NCBI RefSeq assembly: GCF_000373805.1 | Contig: NZ_KB892468.1 | Location: 62,189 to 126,188 of the forward strand | DNA: 64,000 bases | Reading direction: 5' to 3' | DNA from: Corynebacterium pilosum DSM 20521 = CIP 103422 | Lineage (GTDB): Bacteria > Actinomycetota > Actinomycetes > Mycobacteriales > Mycobacteriaceae | Program-made: the position numbers and the translations under genes | The notes under the pieces: generated by a model | What the model was told of the DNA's origin: nothing | What the model saw: the letters and a program-made list of their open reading frames with translations, nothing else | Databases searched by the model: none | In this document: positions 1-7,987 of the stretch, piece after piece | Position numbering within the stretch: the first letter of the stretch is position 1 | How the letters are laid out: each line of letters opens with the position of its first letter

Positions 1-1
1 G

Positions 2-196
2 ACCTATGTGGGCACCGCACTTCCGCTGTTGCTACTGGTCACGGTGTCGGAGGCGTCCTGGGTGCAGGTGCTCACCAACGATATTGTCGCCACCGAGCTG
101 CTGCGCTCCGCTGTGGGTGCTTTGGGCTTGACGTTGGCGGTGCCGGTGACCACCCTGATTGCCGCGTGGACGGTGCGGCCGGCTGCTCGTCGTTAA
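2..196 (+). CDS. YibE/F-like membrane protein, C-terminal fragment
   Basis: Only the last 64 residues lie in the window, and the frame is open from the first full codon, so the gene begins upstream. The fragment has two hydrophobic stretches (roughly codons 3-15 and 37-57) separated by a segment containing SEASWVQVLTNDIVATELLRS. This resembles the last membrane helices of the YibE/F family of multi-pass membrane proteins of unknown function. It ends RPAARR and stop, and its stop codon overlaps the stop of the convergent gene at 193. The family call rests on the tail alone and is moderate. Confidence 0.55.
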   Translation, partial: TYVGTALPLLLLVTVSEASWVQVLTNDIVATELLRSAVGALGLTLAVPVTTLIAAWTVRPAARR

Positions 197-543
197 GCGA
201 CAACCGTACCGTCGGGAAGCTTCACCTCGATGGTGGAATCCCCGGTGATATAAAACCCAACACCCAGTTCGCGCGCGAGCTGGCGGGCCGTCTCCTCCGC
301 ATCCGGGGCGTTGATGCGCGCCCACACGAAATCGCTGGCCACGAAATACTTCGTGCCGTCCCAACCGGGCGTGGGCTGGTACCGGGCCAGCAGCGTTTCG
401 TACCAGCGGGTGAGCATCGGGGTGGTGGCGCCGGAATCGTCATCAAACTCTGCTGCAAGGTCGAACCAGTGCAGAAAATCCTGGATGTCGCTGTGGGGGA
501 CTTGGTCCAGATCAAAAGCCACGTAGGCACGTCCAACGCTCAT
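193..543 (-). CDS. hypothetical protein, 116 aa
   Basis: I do not recognise this protein. It is small, soluble-looking and acidic, without a signal peptide or membrane segment. It has a tryptophan- and tyrosine-rich middle (LHWFDLAAEF, MLTRWYETLLARYQP) and an alternating beta-type C-terminus ending TIEVKLPDGTVVA. The ATG at 543 is chosen because the N-terminal MSVGRAYVAFDLDQV looks like a compact first strand. The frame stays open to 681, but that stretch is antisense to the end of the neighbouring ugd gene. The stop overlaps the stop of the YibE/F gene by convergent transcription. Confidence 0.65.
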   Translation of the reverse strand: MSVGRAYVAFDLDQVPHSDIQDFLHWFDLAAEFDDDSGATTPMLTRWYETLLARYQPTPGWDGTKYFVASDFVWARINAPDAEETARQLARELGVGFYITGDSTIEVKLPDGTVVA

Positions 544-574
544 GGTGAGCCATCTTAGCCCCGCAGCCCGATTC

Positions 575-1900
575 TTACAGCGAACGGCCCAGCGCCCACA
601 CCTGCCAGCCGGCGTCCTGCCACGCCTGCACCGGCAGCACGTTCCGTCCATCGAGGATGCGAGCGTGTTCCACCAGCTCACGGGCGCGGACCGGGTCCAG
701 CTCCTTGAACTCGGCCCACTCGGTGGCCAGGATTACCAGCTGGGCGCCCTCCAGGGCATCCTCGGTGCTCTCCGCGTAGTCCAAGGTGGGGAAGTTTTTG
801 GCGGCGTTGCCCATGGCCTGTGGGTCATAGACCTTCACCGCGGCACCTGCCAGGGACAGCTGGCCCGCCACCGCCAGGGCTGGAGAATCGCGCACGTCGT
901 CCGAATTCGGTTTGAACGCCGCGCCCAGCACCGTGATGCGATGCCCCAGCAAGCCGCCCAAGATTTCGCGGGACATTTCCACCACGCGGTCGCGGCGGCG
1001 CATATTAATCGCGTCGACCTCGCGCAGGAAGGTCAGCGCCTGGTCGGCGCCCAGCTCGCCGGCGCGGGCCATGAAGGCGCGGATATCTTTTGGCAGACAA
1101 CCACCACCGAAACCGAGGCCTGCGCCTAAAAATTTGCGGCCAATTCGGTCGTCATAACCGATGGCGTCCGCCAGCTGAGTCACGTCCGCGCCTGCGGCCT
1201 CACAGACCTCGCTGACGGCGTTGATGAAGGAGATCTTGGTGGCCAAGAATGCGTTCGCGGAGACCTTCACCAGCTCAGCGGTGGCCAGGTCGGTGACCAA
1301 GAAAGGCGTGTCATTCTCTAACGGGGAGGCGTAGATCTCGCGGGCGACCTCGTCGGCACGCGATCCCTCCCGAATGCCCAACACGATGCGGTCCGGCTCA
1401 ATCGTGTCCTTGACAGCGTAGCCTTCGCGCAGGAATTCGGGATTCCAAGCGATTTCCACAGTCGTGCCCGGTGCGGAGAGCTCGTCGGCACGCTCCTGCA
1501 AAGCGGCAGCGGTGCCGACGGGGACGGTGGACTTGCCGAAGATGATGTGCTCGCCCTTCAGCAGGGGCACCAGTGATTCGATAACGGCGAACACGTATGA
1601 GGTGTCCGCGGCGTAAGAGCCGCGCTGCTGCGGGGTGCCCACGCCCAGGAAGTGGATATTGGCGAACTCGGCGGCGCGCGCGTAGTCAGTGGTGAAGTCA
1701 AGGCGCCCAGCGGACAGGTTGCGCTCGAGGACCTCCGGCAGGCCCGGTTCATAAAACGGCACGCGGCCGGCGGCCAGCTCGTCGATCTTGTGCTGGTCCA
1801 CGTCCACGCCGAGCACCTCGTGGCCCAGTTCTGCCATGCATGCGGCGTGGGTGGCGCCTAAGTATCCAGTTCCAATGACTGCCATCTTCATGCCAGCCAT
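575..1900 (-). CDS. ugd: UDP-glucose 6-dehydrogenase
   Basis: The enzyme oxidises UDP-glucose to UDP-glucuronate with two NAD+ in the cytoplasm, supplying nucleotide sugar for envelope polysaccharide. The N-terminal Rossmann motif is GTGYLG near residue 10. The central segment contains WNPEFLREG near 152. The catalytic cysteine lies in GFGGGCLPKD (about Cys268). The C-terminal UDP-binding domain contains GAAFKPNSDDVRDSP. At 441 aa it has the usual family length. The ATG at 1900 has a GGTGGG ribosome-binding sequence at good spacing; the ATG nine bases downstream is possible. dcd lies upstream on the same strand. Confidence 0.93.
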   Translation of the reverse strand: MAGMKMAVIGTGYLGATHAACMAELGHEVLGVDVDQHKIDELAAGRVPFYEPGLPEVLERNLSAGRLDFTTDYARAAEFANIHFLGVGTPQQRGSYAADTSYVFAVIESLVPLLKGEHIIFGKSTVPVGTAAALQERADELSAPGTTVEIAWNPEFLREGYAVKDTIEPDRIVLGIREGSRADEVAREIYASPLENDTPFLVTDLATAELVKVSANAFLATKISFINAVSEVCEAAGADVTQLADAIGYDDRIGRKFLGAGLGFGGGCLPKDIRAFMARAGELGADQALTFLREVDAINMRRRDRVVEMSREILGGLLGHRITVLGAAFKPNSDDVRDSPALAVAGQLSLAGAAVKVYDPQAMGNAAKNFPTLDYAESTEDALEGAQLVILATEWAEFKELDPVRARELVEHARILDGRNVLPVQAWQDAGWQVWALGRSL

Positions 1901-1943
1901 TATTGCCCACCTGGCGCAGTTTGGCAGGGCGAGCTACGGGCCA

Positions 1944-2513
1944 CTACTGGTCGCGGAAGTTCAGGTAGTACTTCGACGGGGTCGGGCCACGCTGGCCCTG
2001 ATACTTCGAGCCCAGCGCCCCGGTCCCGTACGGCACTTCCGCCGGCGAGGACATCTGGAACAGCGCCAGCTGGCCCACCTTCATGCCGGGATACAGCACG
2101 ATCGGCAAATTGGCCACATTCGACAGCTCGAGGGTGATGTATCCGGAAAAGCCGGGGTCGATGAAGCCTGCCGTCGAGTGCGTGAGCAGCCCCAGGCGGC
2201 CTAACGACGATTTCCCCTCCAAACGCCCCGCCAAATGTGCAGGGAGGGTGAACTTCTCAAACGTGGCACCCAGCACGAACTCGCCGGGGTGTAAGACGAA
2301 GGCCTCGTCGTCAGGCACCTCCACCAGCGTGGTCAGGTCTTCCATCTCCCGCTTCGGGTCGATGTGCGTGTAGCGCGAGTTATTGAACACGCGGAAATAT
2401 TTGTCCAAGCGCACGTCCACGCTGGAGGGTTGGACCAAGGCCTCGTCGTAAGGCTCGATGCCGAGGTCGCCGGAGCTGATGGCGTCGCGAATGTCATGGT
2501 CAGAAAGAATCAC
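1944..2513 (-). CDS. dcd: dCTP deaminase, probably bifunctional (dUMP-forming)
   Basis: The protein converts dCTP to dUTP and, in close relatives, on to dUMP, feeding thymidylate synthesis. At 189 aa it is full length. Conserved blocks are [12 protein letters not shown] (28-37), [11 protein letters not shown] (72-82), [20 protein letters not shown] (98-116) and [12 protein letters not shown], with the catalytic Glu near 129. The HSTAG region and the C-terminal [13 protein letters not shown] are nearly those recalled from the M. tuberculosis enzyme, which has both deaminase and dUTPase activity; bifunctionality here is inferred. It lies between tRNA-Gly and ugd and is transcribed away from the tRNA. 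Confidence 0.95.
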   Translation of the reverse strand: MILSDHDIRDAISSGDLGIEPYDEALVQPSSVDVRLDKYFRVFNNSRYTHIDPKREMEDLTTLVEVPDDEAFVLHPGEFVLGATFEKFTLPAHLAGRLEGKSSLGRLGLLTHSTAGFIDPGFSGYITLELSNVANLPIVLYPGMKVGQLALFQMSSPAEVPYGTGALGSKYQGQRGPTPSKYYLNFRDQ

Positions 2514-2578
2514 AAGGTCCAGTCTACGGCAGGGCCATTTTCGCGTGGCCAGGACCGAGTGCTAAACTCTCCTACATT

Positions 2579-2652
2579 GCCGGCGTAGTTTAGTGGTAGA
2601 ACATCAGCTTCCCAAGCTGAGAGTGCGAGTTCGATTCTCGTCGCCGGCTCCA
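2579..2652 (+). tRNA. tRNA-Gly (anticodon CCC)
   Basis: A 74-base cloverleaf folds completely. The acceptor GCCGGCG pairs with CGCCGGC, followed by T and an encoded CCA. The anticodon stem TCAGC/GCTGA encloses the loop TTCCCAA, so the anticodon is CCC reading GGG codons. The T arm is GCGAG-TTCGATT-CTCGT and the D arm contains TAGTGGTAGAA. A weak -10-like TAAACT lies 11 bases upstream at 2563-2568. Confidence 0.97.
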
Positions 2653-2662
2653 TGTGATCAGT

Positions 2663-2710
2663 AGGCCTCACCGGCCTAGAACAGTGTTCTAGGCCGGTGA
2701 GGCCTTCTTC
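2663..2710 (+). terminator. long perfect hairpin after tRNA-Gly
   Basis: Two perfectly complementary 21-base arms (2663-2683 and 2685-2705) are separated by a single base at 2684. The arms begin AGGCCTCACCGG and end CTAGAACA. The right arm is followed by TCTTC, a poor U-tract. The position 10 bases after the tRNA 3' end suggests a transcription terminator, unusually long for that role. Confidence 0.6.
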
Positions 2711-2984
2711 GTGGGCGGGTGGTGTTCCGGAGTGTTGGTAGGGCCTGCTCGGCTTGGTACGCCGCGCCGCAGGCTTTCACATAAGTAACTAAACCTTCGG
2801 ATGCTTCGAGCTATCTTTCCTCAGCACCACGGGGGTTGATTTTAGGGGTTAACAATCTTCACTAGATCTTCACCTAGAGCTGTGGCGTAGCAATGACATT
2901 GCCATTATCTTGGCAACTGTTGATTAACGCTGCCAACCACGTAAACGTCCGGGAGTGCCCCTCACAAAATCAAGGATTCGAACC
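2711..2984. other. intergenic region without a recognisable gene
   Basis: No convincing ORF is seen. The stretch holds a tandem near-repeat ATCTTCACTAG/ATCTTCACCTAG (about 2859-2880), and a short inverted repeat GCCA...TGGC near 2904-2916. An AAGGA ribosome-binding sequence about nine bases before the ATG at 2985 is the only gene-start signal. Confidence 0.5.
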
Positions 2985-3481
2985 ATGCTCACCGCTATCG
3001 TCGTAGCCGAAATGGCATTTTGGGTCTGCCTGTTCCTAGGGTCGCCATTCGGTACGGTCTAAAACTTCCCAAGCTCGGGATCGCGTTCCTCATCGCAACG
3101 CCGTTGATTGACCTAGTACTTCTAGGTTTTTCTTACGTATCTCTCCGCGAGACAGGTCAAGCACAATTTATGCATGGCTTCGCCGCATTCTACATTGCAT
3201 TTTCTATCGTATTCGGGCGTGACATCATCAACGCGATGGACCGTCGATTCTCGCACACAGCATCAGGACGGGTCTCCGAAAGTGACAGTCGTGACAATTT
3301 GAAAAAATGTGTCATCGCGTGCGCCATCACTGCCGTCCTTCTTCTATCCGGAATGGTAGTCGCCGGACTCGATGGAAGCTTTTGGCTCGTTTACTGGATT
3401 ATTGTCGTGGTTTTTATGCCCATCATGTGGTGGGGGTTCGACCGATTCCTGCAGCGACACAAGGGTGCGAAGAGCAACTAG
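2985..3481 (+). pseudogene. frameshifted small membrane protein
   Basis: Two frames together make one plausible protein. The first starts at ATG 2985, after an AAGGA site, reads MLTAIVVAEMAFWVCLFLG and stops at 3062. The second is open from about 3020 to 3481 and continues VAIRYGLKLPKLG and IATPLIDLVLL, giving about 150 aa with four to five hydrophobic segments and a basic C-terminus. The join needs a one-base loss, or two-base gain, near 3035-3045. From memory, corynebacteria have an intact small membrane protein family starting this way, so I infer a disrupted gene. A sequencing error or programmed frameshift is not excluded. Function is unknown. Confidence 0.6.
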
Positions 3482-3695
3482 CATCTCGACGATAAGCCTT
3501 AAGACTTACGCCATTCCCGAATGCTTGCTCGAAAGTTTTCATGGTCGGAGCCATTCAATTTGATAGAGATATTCACAGTTATCCCCTAAATAATTGTGCT
3601 CGATTTAACAGGGAAACAATATGGCCGTACTATTAGTTGCTGGGCACAGGTATCGCGAAAGGTTCGCGTAACCATTCATTTGGAGAAAGAGTGCT

Positions 3696-3977
3696 ATGAC
3701 TAACCAATCCACTCGGGTGGAGCCGCCCGTGGCATATGAGCCACGACAGCTCGAACCCTTTGAGTTCCGGGAGGAGACCATCGCGAAGTGGTCTCCTCTA
3801 CTTGTGAAGCTGACGTGGGCTGCCATCATTATTGGCGCCATCGTCGGCATGATCTTCTTCTGGGGCGTCGGCGACGTATTCGGCCAGGACGTGGGCACCC
3901 TCGTGTGGGTGTTGACCATGGGTCTTGCCACCGCGTTGATGTTCCTTCGCCAACTGATGCTGGCGGAAAGGGAGTAA
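3696..3977 (+). CDS. small membrane protein, 93 aa
   Basis: I do not recognise a named family. A soluble N-terminus of about 38 residues (rich in Pro, Glu and Arg) is followed by two predicted transmembrane helices, about 39-57 and 67-87, ending LRQLMLAERE. A ribosome-binding GGAGAAAG precedes the ATG at 3696. The next gene starts eight bases after its stop, so the two are almost certainly co-transcribed and may act together in the membrane. Confidence 0.75.
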   Translation: MTNQSTRVEPPVAYEPRQLEPFEFREETIAKWSPLLVKLTWAAIIIGAIVGMIFFWGVGDVFGQDVGTLVWVLTMGLATALMFLRQLMLAERE

Positions 3978-3984
3978 CACAACC

Positions 3985-4707
3985 ATGTTGATGCAAGGCA
4001 TTACTTACAACACCACCATGGGCCTGATCGTGGGCATTATCATGATCCTGGTTCCCATCTTCATGCAGTCCGCTGCGACCCGCACCGGACGCTCTATCTC
4101 CGGTTTTGGCTGGGCATTCGTCTTCCTCGGCGCGTTCCTGGGCATCACCGGTATGCACATGACTTTGACGTGGCCGCTCGAGCAGATCGAGGGCGCATTC
4201 TGCTGTGCCGTCGATAACGTCACCTTCGGTGAGCCTGCTGCGTTCTACGGCATCCTCACCTTCATCGCGGGTATTGCAATCATCCGCGCTGAGGAGAAGG
4301 CTGACCAGGGCCTGCGCGCGCTTGACCTCGTCGCCACGCTTCGTCCGCTGCTGTACGTCGCTGCAATTGGCGGCTTCGGCCTGATCCTGTTCGGCATCGC
4401 TGGCCTGCACTTCGGCCAGTGGCGCCCGCCGGGCATTGAACCGGTGGCCCGACTACTTGAAGGCCAGCTGATCGAACCGCTCATGGTGTTCTCCATGTAC
4501 GTGGGCACCGGCGTGGTTGCGCTGCTGTCGCCTTTCGCGGTGACCAGCAAGAAGGTCAACAAAATCTTCACCGTGCTGATCTGGTTCTTCGGCATGATGT
4601 GGATCGTGCTTGGCCTGACACTGTTCTACGGCCACGTGGGCTTCTTCCCATACGCCTACAACCAGCCTGAGCAGTACCCGGACACGCTCGTGTTCCCGTG
4701 GGAGTAG
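3985..4707 (+). CDS. DUF981-like multi-pass membrane protein
   Basis: This 240-residue protein has about seven hydrophobic segments with short loops. It contains a conserved-looking GITGMHMTLTWPL and FGEPAAFYG region and a C-terminal GHVGFFPYAYNQP segment. The layout and motifs fit the DUF981 family found in corynebacteria, whose function is unknown. ATG 3985 is preceded by GGAG at about ten bases; ATG 3991 is an alternative. It is the second gene of a two-gene unit and is followed by a terminator at 4731. Confidence 0.75.
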   Translation: MLMQGITYNTTMGLIVGIIMILVPIFMQSAATRTGRSISGFGWAFVFLGAFLGITGMHMTLTWPLEQIEGAFCCAVDNVTFGEPAAFYGILTFIAGIAIIRAEEKADQGLRALDLVATLRPLLYVAAIGGFGLILFGIAGLHFGQWRPPGIEPVARLLEGQLIEPLMVFSMYVGTGVVALLSPFAVTSKKVNKIFTVLIWFFGMMWIVLGLTLFYGHVGFFPYAYNQPEQYPDTLVFPWE

Positions 4708-4730
4708 GGTAACTGCGTTACCGACTTTTG

Positions 4731-4766
4731 AGCCGGCTTGCGATTGAGTTCGTATGCCGGCTTTTT
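4731..4766 (+). terminator. Rho-independent terminator
   Basis: AGCCGGC (4731-4737) pairs with GCCGGCT (4756-4762) across an 18-base loop and is followed by a T run. It lies 24 bases after the DUF981-like gene and also separates that unit from the convergent ATPase/nuclease pair. Confidence 0.75.
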
Positions 4767-4843
4767 ACATCTTTCTTGAAGTGCGCACATTGCCGACGAG
4801 TGACTTGGGGTTGTCCGCGTGACCACCAGCAGTCAGCATTAAC

Positions 4844-5428
4844 CTAGAGAATGACTGCCCGATAGTTGATCGACCCGTTCCTACCTTGTGATAGCTTGCG
4901 CGGATCATCCACATCGTCTGCTTTGAACTGGGAGCCACGTTTGAATTGATCCGAATAGGATTGCTGAAAAGTGATCCATAAAAACCGCGTTTCCACTCCC
5001 GCCAGATCAATATCTACGCCATCAAAATGCCACATCAACGACGCCATGTAATCAGCAATTGCACGACCACCCTTGAGCTGAAGCACAACGTCTGTTGCGT
5101 GACCGCCCGTCGTTCCTAACTTAAGCTCGATAAACGTTAGGAGATGATTAATGGGATCAACTAACAGATAGTCGCATCGCCGACCATAGGGCTTTCCTCC
5201 CCCAGTCTGAACAAAGGCCCTGTTTAGATCGAAAGAATCCAGCTTAACCGCTATCAAGGACTCTGGCACGTCGGTAAGCCGGACGAAACGTTCCCCCTTT
5301 TTGTCATCCACCTCGCTTAAGTGAATGTGGTACTGCCCTTGGGATCGACCTGTGGCCTCCGCCAGCACCACATCATCCGGCTGGATCACCTCTACTATGC
5401 GCTTAGCAAAGCGCTCGACTTTAGCCAC
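4844..5428 (-). CDS. putative PD-(D/E)XK nuclease-like protein coupled to an ATPase
   Basis: The 194-residue protein has no named match that I recognise. Its middle reads CDYLLVD (Asp86) then FIELKLG (Glu101, Lys103), then LQLKGGRAIADYM (Gln117), the D...ExK...Q order typical of PD-(D/E)XK nucleases. The GTG at 5428 is chosen because it overlaps the stop of the upstream ATPase (GTGGCTAA), which implies translational coupling. An earlier ATG at 5479 lies inside the ATPase. There is no signal peptide. The pairing of ATPase plus small nuclease suggests the effector of an anti-phage or anti-plasmid module. That role is inferred. Confidence 0.6.
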   Translation of the reverse strand: MAKVERFAKRIVEVIQPDDVVLAEATGRSQGQYHIHLSEVDDKKGERFVRLTDVPESLIAVKLDSFDLNRAFVQTGGGKPYGRRCDYLLVDPINHLLTFIELKLGTTGGHATDVVLQLKGGRAIADYMASLMWHFDGVDIDLAGVETRFLWITFQQSYSDQFKRGSQFKADDVDDPRKLSQGRNGSINYRAVIL

Positions 5429-6782
5429 CCCACACGACCTCGTCGAAAAGCCTATTTTGCCGAGCAATAGTCCCGTCAAAGAAAGGGGTGTGGATGCCCT
5501 TGTGGGGCGAAACCTCAGCTTTCTTCAGAGACGAAACGCCATCCTGCAATTCCGAATATCCCACTCGAATGTCGTCGGGGTTCAGACTAGCTACGCCTTG
5601 GTACTCCTCAGGCCATTCCTCCTTCGAATCCAGCACAGTAAGGATAGACAGCTCTCGAAGGAGGTAGTCACTGTGAGTAGTCAAGAAAACACTTACTCCA
5701 GCGTCTACCAAACGAACGAGCAACCGCGCCATGAGAACCTGGTTATCTGGGTGGAGGTTTAGTTCCGGTTCATCGATCACAATCCACGCTCCAGGCCGCG
5801 CGTGCCAGGTGACAAACTCGGCTAGCTCAAAAAGGGACCTAGCGGTACTCGAAGTGGACGACATTGGTAGGTGTACATCACTGTCCTTGGGCGCAAAAGT
5901 ATAACTGCCGTCCTCGAAATGGAATTGCCCACCTGACATGCGATGAATCAGGTCGATCATTTTTCCTGCTTCAGGCACCGGTTTCATAAAAGCACGGAAG
6001 TTCTTATCCTGTAAACGTCGGAATTGATCGAGATTATCCTCCACAGCTGAGGGCCAAGGAGTGGTTGAAAGCTCGGCAGCGGTACCACCGTTGGTCACTC
6101 GGAACTTTTCCACCATTTCAGAGCGACCGTAATCAATGTCCGACTGAAACGTGTACAACCCAACCCGCTCAGAGGTCAGGACGTAGGGCATCCGCGACGG
6201 CCACGCCGCGAGAAGACCAAGAAGTCGCTGCACAAACCCGCACATGTATTCCTCCGCCGAACTGTCATTTCCAGGCTGGTCTGTATCCAGACGATTGGAT
6301 TGTTTGGTCAGGGTGATGTCCGGATCATCCGCATCGCTGATCTGGAGGTTCAGGCTGAAGTTACCGAAATTAGTCCCAGGGATATACTGTCCGCTCTTTA
6401 TCCGTTGAAGAGCGGTCCCGAGAAGCTCCCCTTCTTCAGGCACAAACCTGATTGACTCTTTGCTAGTTCCACGATCGATGCCTCGTAGACCAGCCTCGAG
6501 AGCTGCTTCAAATGAAAGATGGAAAAAATCAGCAAGCTCAGAGAGCTTGACCGACGACCTACCCACTGCTGAAAGTTCTTCCGCCATCGTCCGAGTGACA
6601 GACTCATCAACGGGTGAGAAAAAACCAACACTGTTAGGCCAAGTGGTTGCTTTGAGCGCCGAATACACAGCATGCGCAAGATAGGTTTTGCCGGAACTGT
6701 TTGGCCCGGCAAGAACATTGAGTTTTCGCAAATCCCAGGAAGCCTGCTTTATCGGCCCTAGATTTTCCACGTGTATGCGCAT
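5421..6782 (-). CDS. AAA/ABC-type ATPase (AAA_15/21-like), putative defence sensor
   Basis: This 453-residue cytoplasmic ATPase has Walker A GPNSSGKT (26-33), a Walker B/D-loop VIDEPELNLHP (about 335-345), an H-loop TTHSD (His370) and a signature-like SSTSSTARS upstream. This places it with OLD/RecF/AAA_15-type ATPases found in defence systems. It lacks a C-terminal TOPRIM domain, ending instead in about 80 residues of unknown fold, so any nuclease function must come from the partner at 4844-5428. The gene is visibly less GC-rich than its neighbours and opposes the flanking units, consistent with acquisition. Confidence 0.8.
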   Translation of the reverse strand: MRIHVENLGPIKQASWDLRKLNVLAGPNSSGKTYLAHAVYSALKATTWPNSVGFFSPVDESVTRTMAEELSAVGRSSVKLSELADFFHLSFEAALEAGLRGIDRGTSKESIRFVPEEGELLGTALQRIKSGQYIPGTNFGNFSLNLQISDADDPDITLTKQSNRLDTDQPGNDSSAEEYMCGFVQRLLGLLAAWPSRMPYVLTSERVGLYTFQSDIDYGRSEMVEKFRVTNGGTAAELSTTPWPSAVEDNLDQFRRLQDKNFRAFMKPVPEAGKMIDLIHRMSGGQFHFEDGSYTFAPKDSDVHLPMSSTSSTARSLFELAEFVTWHARPGAWIVIDEPELNLHPDNQVLMARLLVRLVDAGVSVFLTTHSDYLLRELSILTVLDSKEEWPEEYQGVASLNPDDIRVGYSELQDGVSSLKKAEVSPHKGIHTPFFDGTIARQNRLFDEVVWGG

Positions 6783-6786
6783 GTGC

Positions 6787-6987
6787 TCAGATTAACACTG
6801 ACAAAACGTACTTCAGCGGGTACAACCATATCCAGCGGTTATACGCTTGACTGTTGTAACGCTTAAGATCGCACGTCGCGTTCAGGGAACCATCAGAGTC
6901 CCGGGGCGCGAAAAACTCGCACTCCCACCAAACATGCAGGTCGTTTACATGTTGAGCGATTACACATAGGAAGTTGGACGTGACCAA
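6787..6987 (-). CDS. possible small gene or remnant upstream of the ATPase, 66 aa
   Basis: The frame opens at a TTG (6987) preceded by AGGA at very short spacing. It ends only four bases before the ATPase start, which favours a co-transcribed leader gene. The protein is aromatic-rich (VWWECEFF, YNRWIWLYPLKY) with no recognisable domain. It could equally be the tail of a truncated gene whose front was lost. Confidence is low. Confidence 0.3.
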   Translation of the reverse strand: MVTSNFLCVIAQHVNDLHVWWECEFFAPRDSDGSLNATCDLKRYNSQAYNRWIWLYPLKYVLSVLI

Positions 6988-7103
6988 TTCCTGTCGCCGT
7001 CGACCGCTTGCGCCTTGTGTGCTCGGTGACTACAGTCTCCAACAAGATAACAATTTGATTACGAGATTTATACTCTTATCATTTATTAAGTAATGTCTAG
7101 ATT

Positions 7104-7120
7104 CGGTCCCTGCGGGACCG
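7104..7120 (+). other. short hairpin in leader of M23 peptidase gene
   Basis: CGGTCCC and GGGACCG form a seven-base stem around TGC, about 40 bases before the start of the M23 gene. A -10-like TATACT lies at 7069-7074. I could not recognise a known riboswitch here, and no T-run follows the stem. Confidence 0.35.
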
Positions 7121-7159
7121 CGTGACACTTTGAGAAGAACCCTGAAGAGAGAAGGCCCC

Positions 7160-7987
7160 ATGCGTCTGAACACTCGACCTACCGCCGGAGGCAAGCACCG
7201 CAAGGTTACCCCTTCCCGTACCAAGGGTCGCGTCGCACTTGTTGCTGCAGTCGCATCCACGGTGTCGTCGGCCGGCATTGGCGCCGCTGCTGCTGCCACA
7301 CTGAGCGAGAAGGCAGACACCGGCGTTGACTTGGTCAACGACGCGGAAGATACCTCGGTTGACGCGTTCGCCGAGGAAACCACGCCTCAAATCCTGACGA
7401 TTAGCGAGTACAAGCCAGCACATGACTTGGACGGCCAGCTTGGCAAGGCTGTGGAGTACAACAACCAGCGCGCCGCTGAGGCTCAGGCAGAAGCGGATCG
7501 TCTTGCTGCAGAGGCGGCTGCCGCCGAGCAGGCCGCGGCTGCGGAGGCTGAGAAGGCTCGCCTAGAAGCAGCTGGAATCACGACTGATTTCATTACCGGC
7601 GCGGCAGTTGTCAAGCCAGCTCAAGGCGTGTTCACCTCGGGCTTTGGCCCGCGCTGGGGAACGATGCACTCTGGGGTCGACATCGCGAATGCGGTGGGCA
7701 CTCCGATCCTTGCGGCCATGGCTGGCACGGTCATCGATTCGGGCCCGGCGCAGGGCTACGGCCAGTGGATCCGCATTCAGCACGACGATGGCTCGATGAC
7801 TATTTATGGCCACATGGAGACGCTGAACGTTTCCGTCGGTCAGCGCGTTGCAGCTGGCCAGCAGATCGCCGGTATGGGTAACCGTGGTTTTTCCACCGGT
7901 TCCCACCTGCACTTTGAGTACCACCCGTCGGGCAACGGTGCGGTGGACCCAGTGCCGTGGTTCGCGGCCAACGGCATCAGCCTCTAG
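7160..7987 (+). CDS. M23-family peptidoglycan metallopeptidase
   Basis: The product is a secreted or envelope-anchored protein of 275 aa. A basic N-terminus is followed by a hydrophobic helix (about 26-47). Next comes an Ala/Glu-rich coiled coil (about 100-145) and a C-terminal LytM/M23 domain with HSGVD and GSHLHFE zinc-ligand motifs. Such enzymes hydrolyse peptide cross-links in peptidoglycan. The ATG at 7160 has GAGAGAAGG at good spacing, so the upstream in-frame extension is rejected. The stop overlaps the stop of the convergent GH15 gene. Confidence 0.9.
   Translation: MRLNTRPTAGGKHRKVTPSRTKGRVALVAAVASTVSSAGIGAAAAATLSEKADTGVDLVNDAEDTSVDAFAEETTPQILTISEYKPAHDLDGQLGKAVEYNNQRAAEAQAEADRLAAEAAAAEQAAAAEAEKARLEAAGITTDFITGAAVVKPAQGVFTSGFGPRWGTMHSGVDIANAVGTPILAAMAGTVIDSGPAQGYGQWIRIQHDDGSMTIYGHMETLNVSVGQRVAAGQQIAGMGNRGFSTGSHLHFEYHPSGNGAVDPVPWFAANGISL

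Noticed and set aside
7020-7159. c-di-AMP (ydaO) riboswitch before the M23 gene
   Set aside because: The conserved riboswitch core sequences are not visible; only a seven-base hairpin is present.
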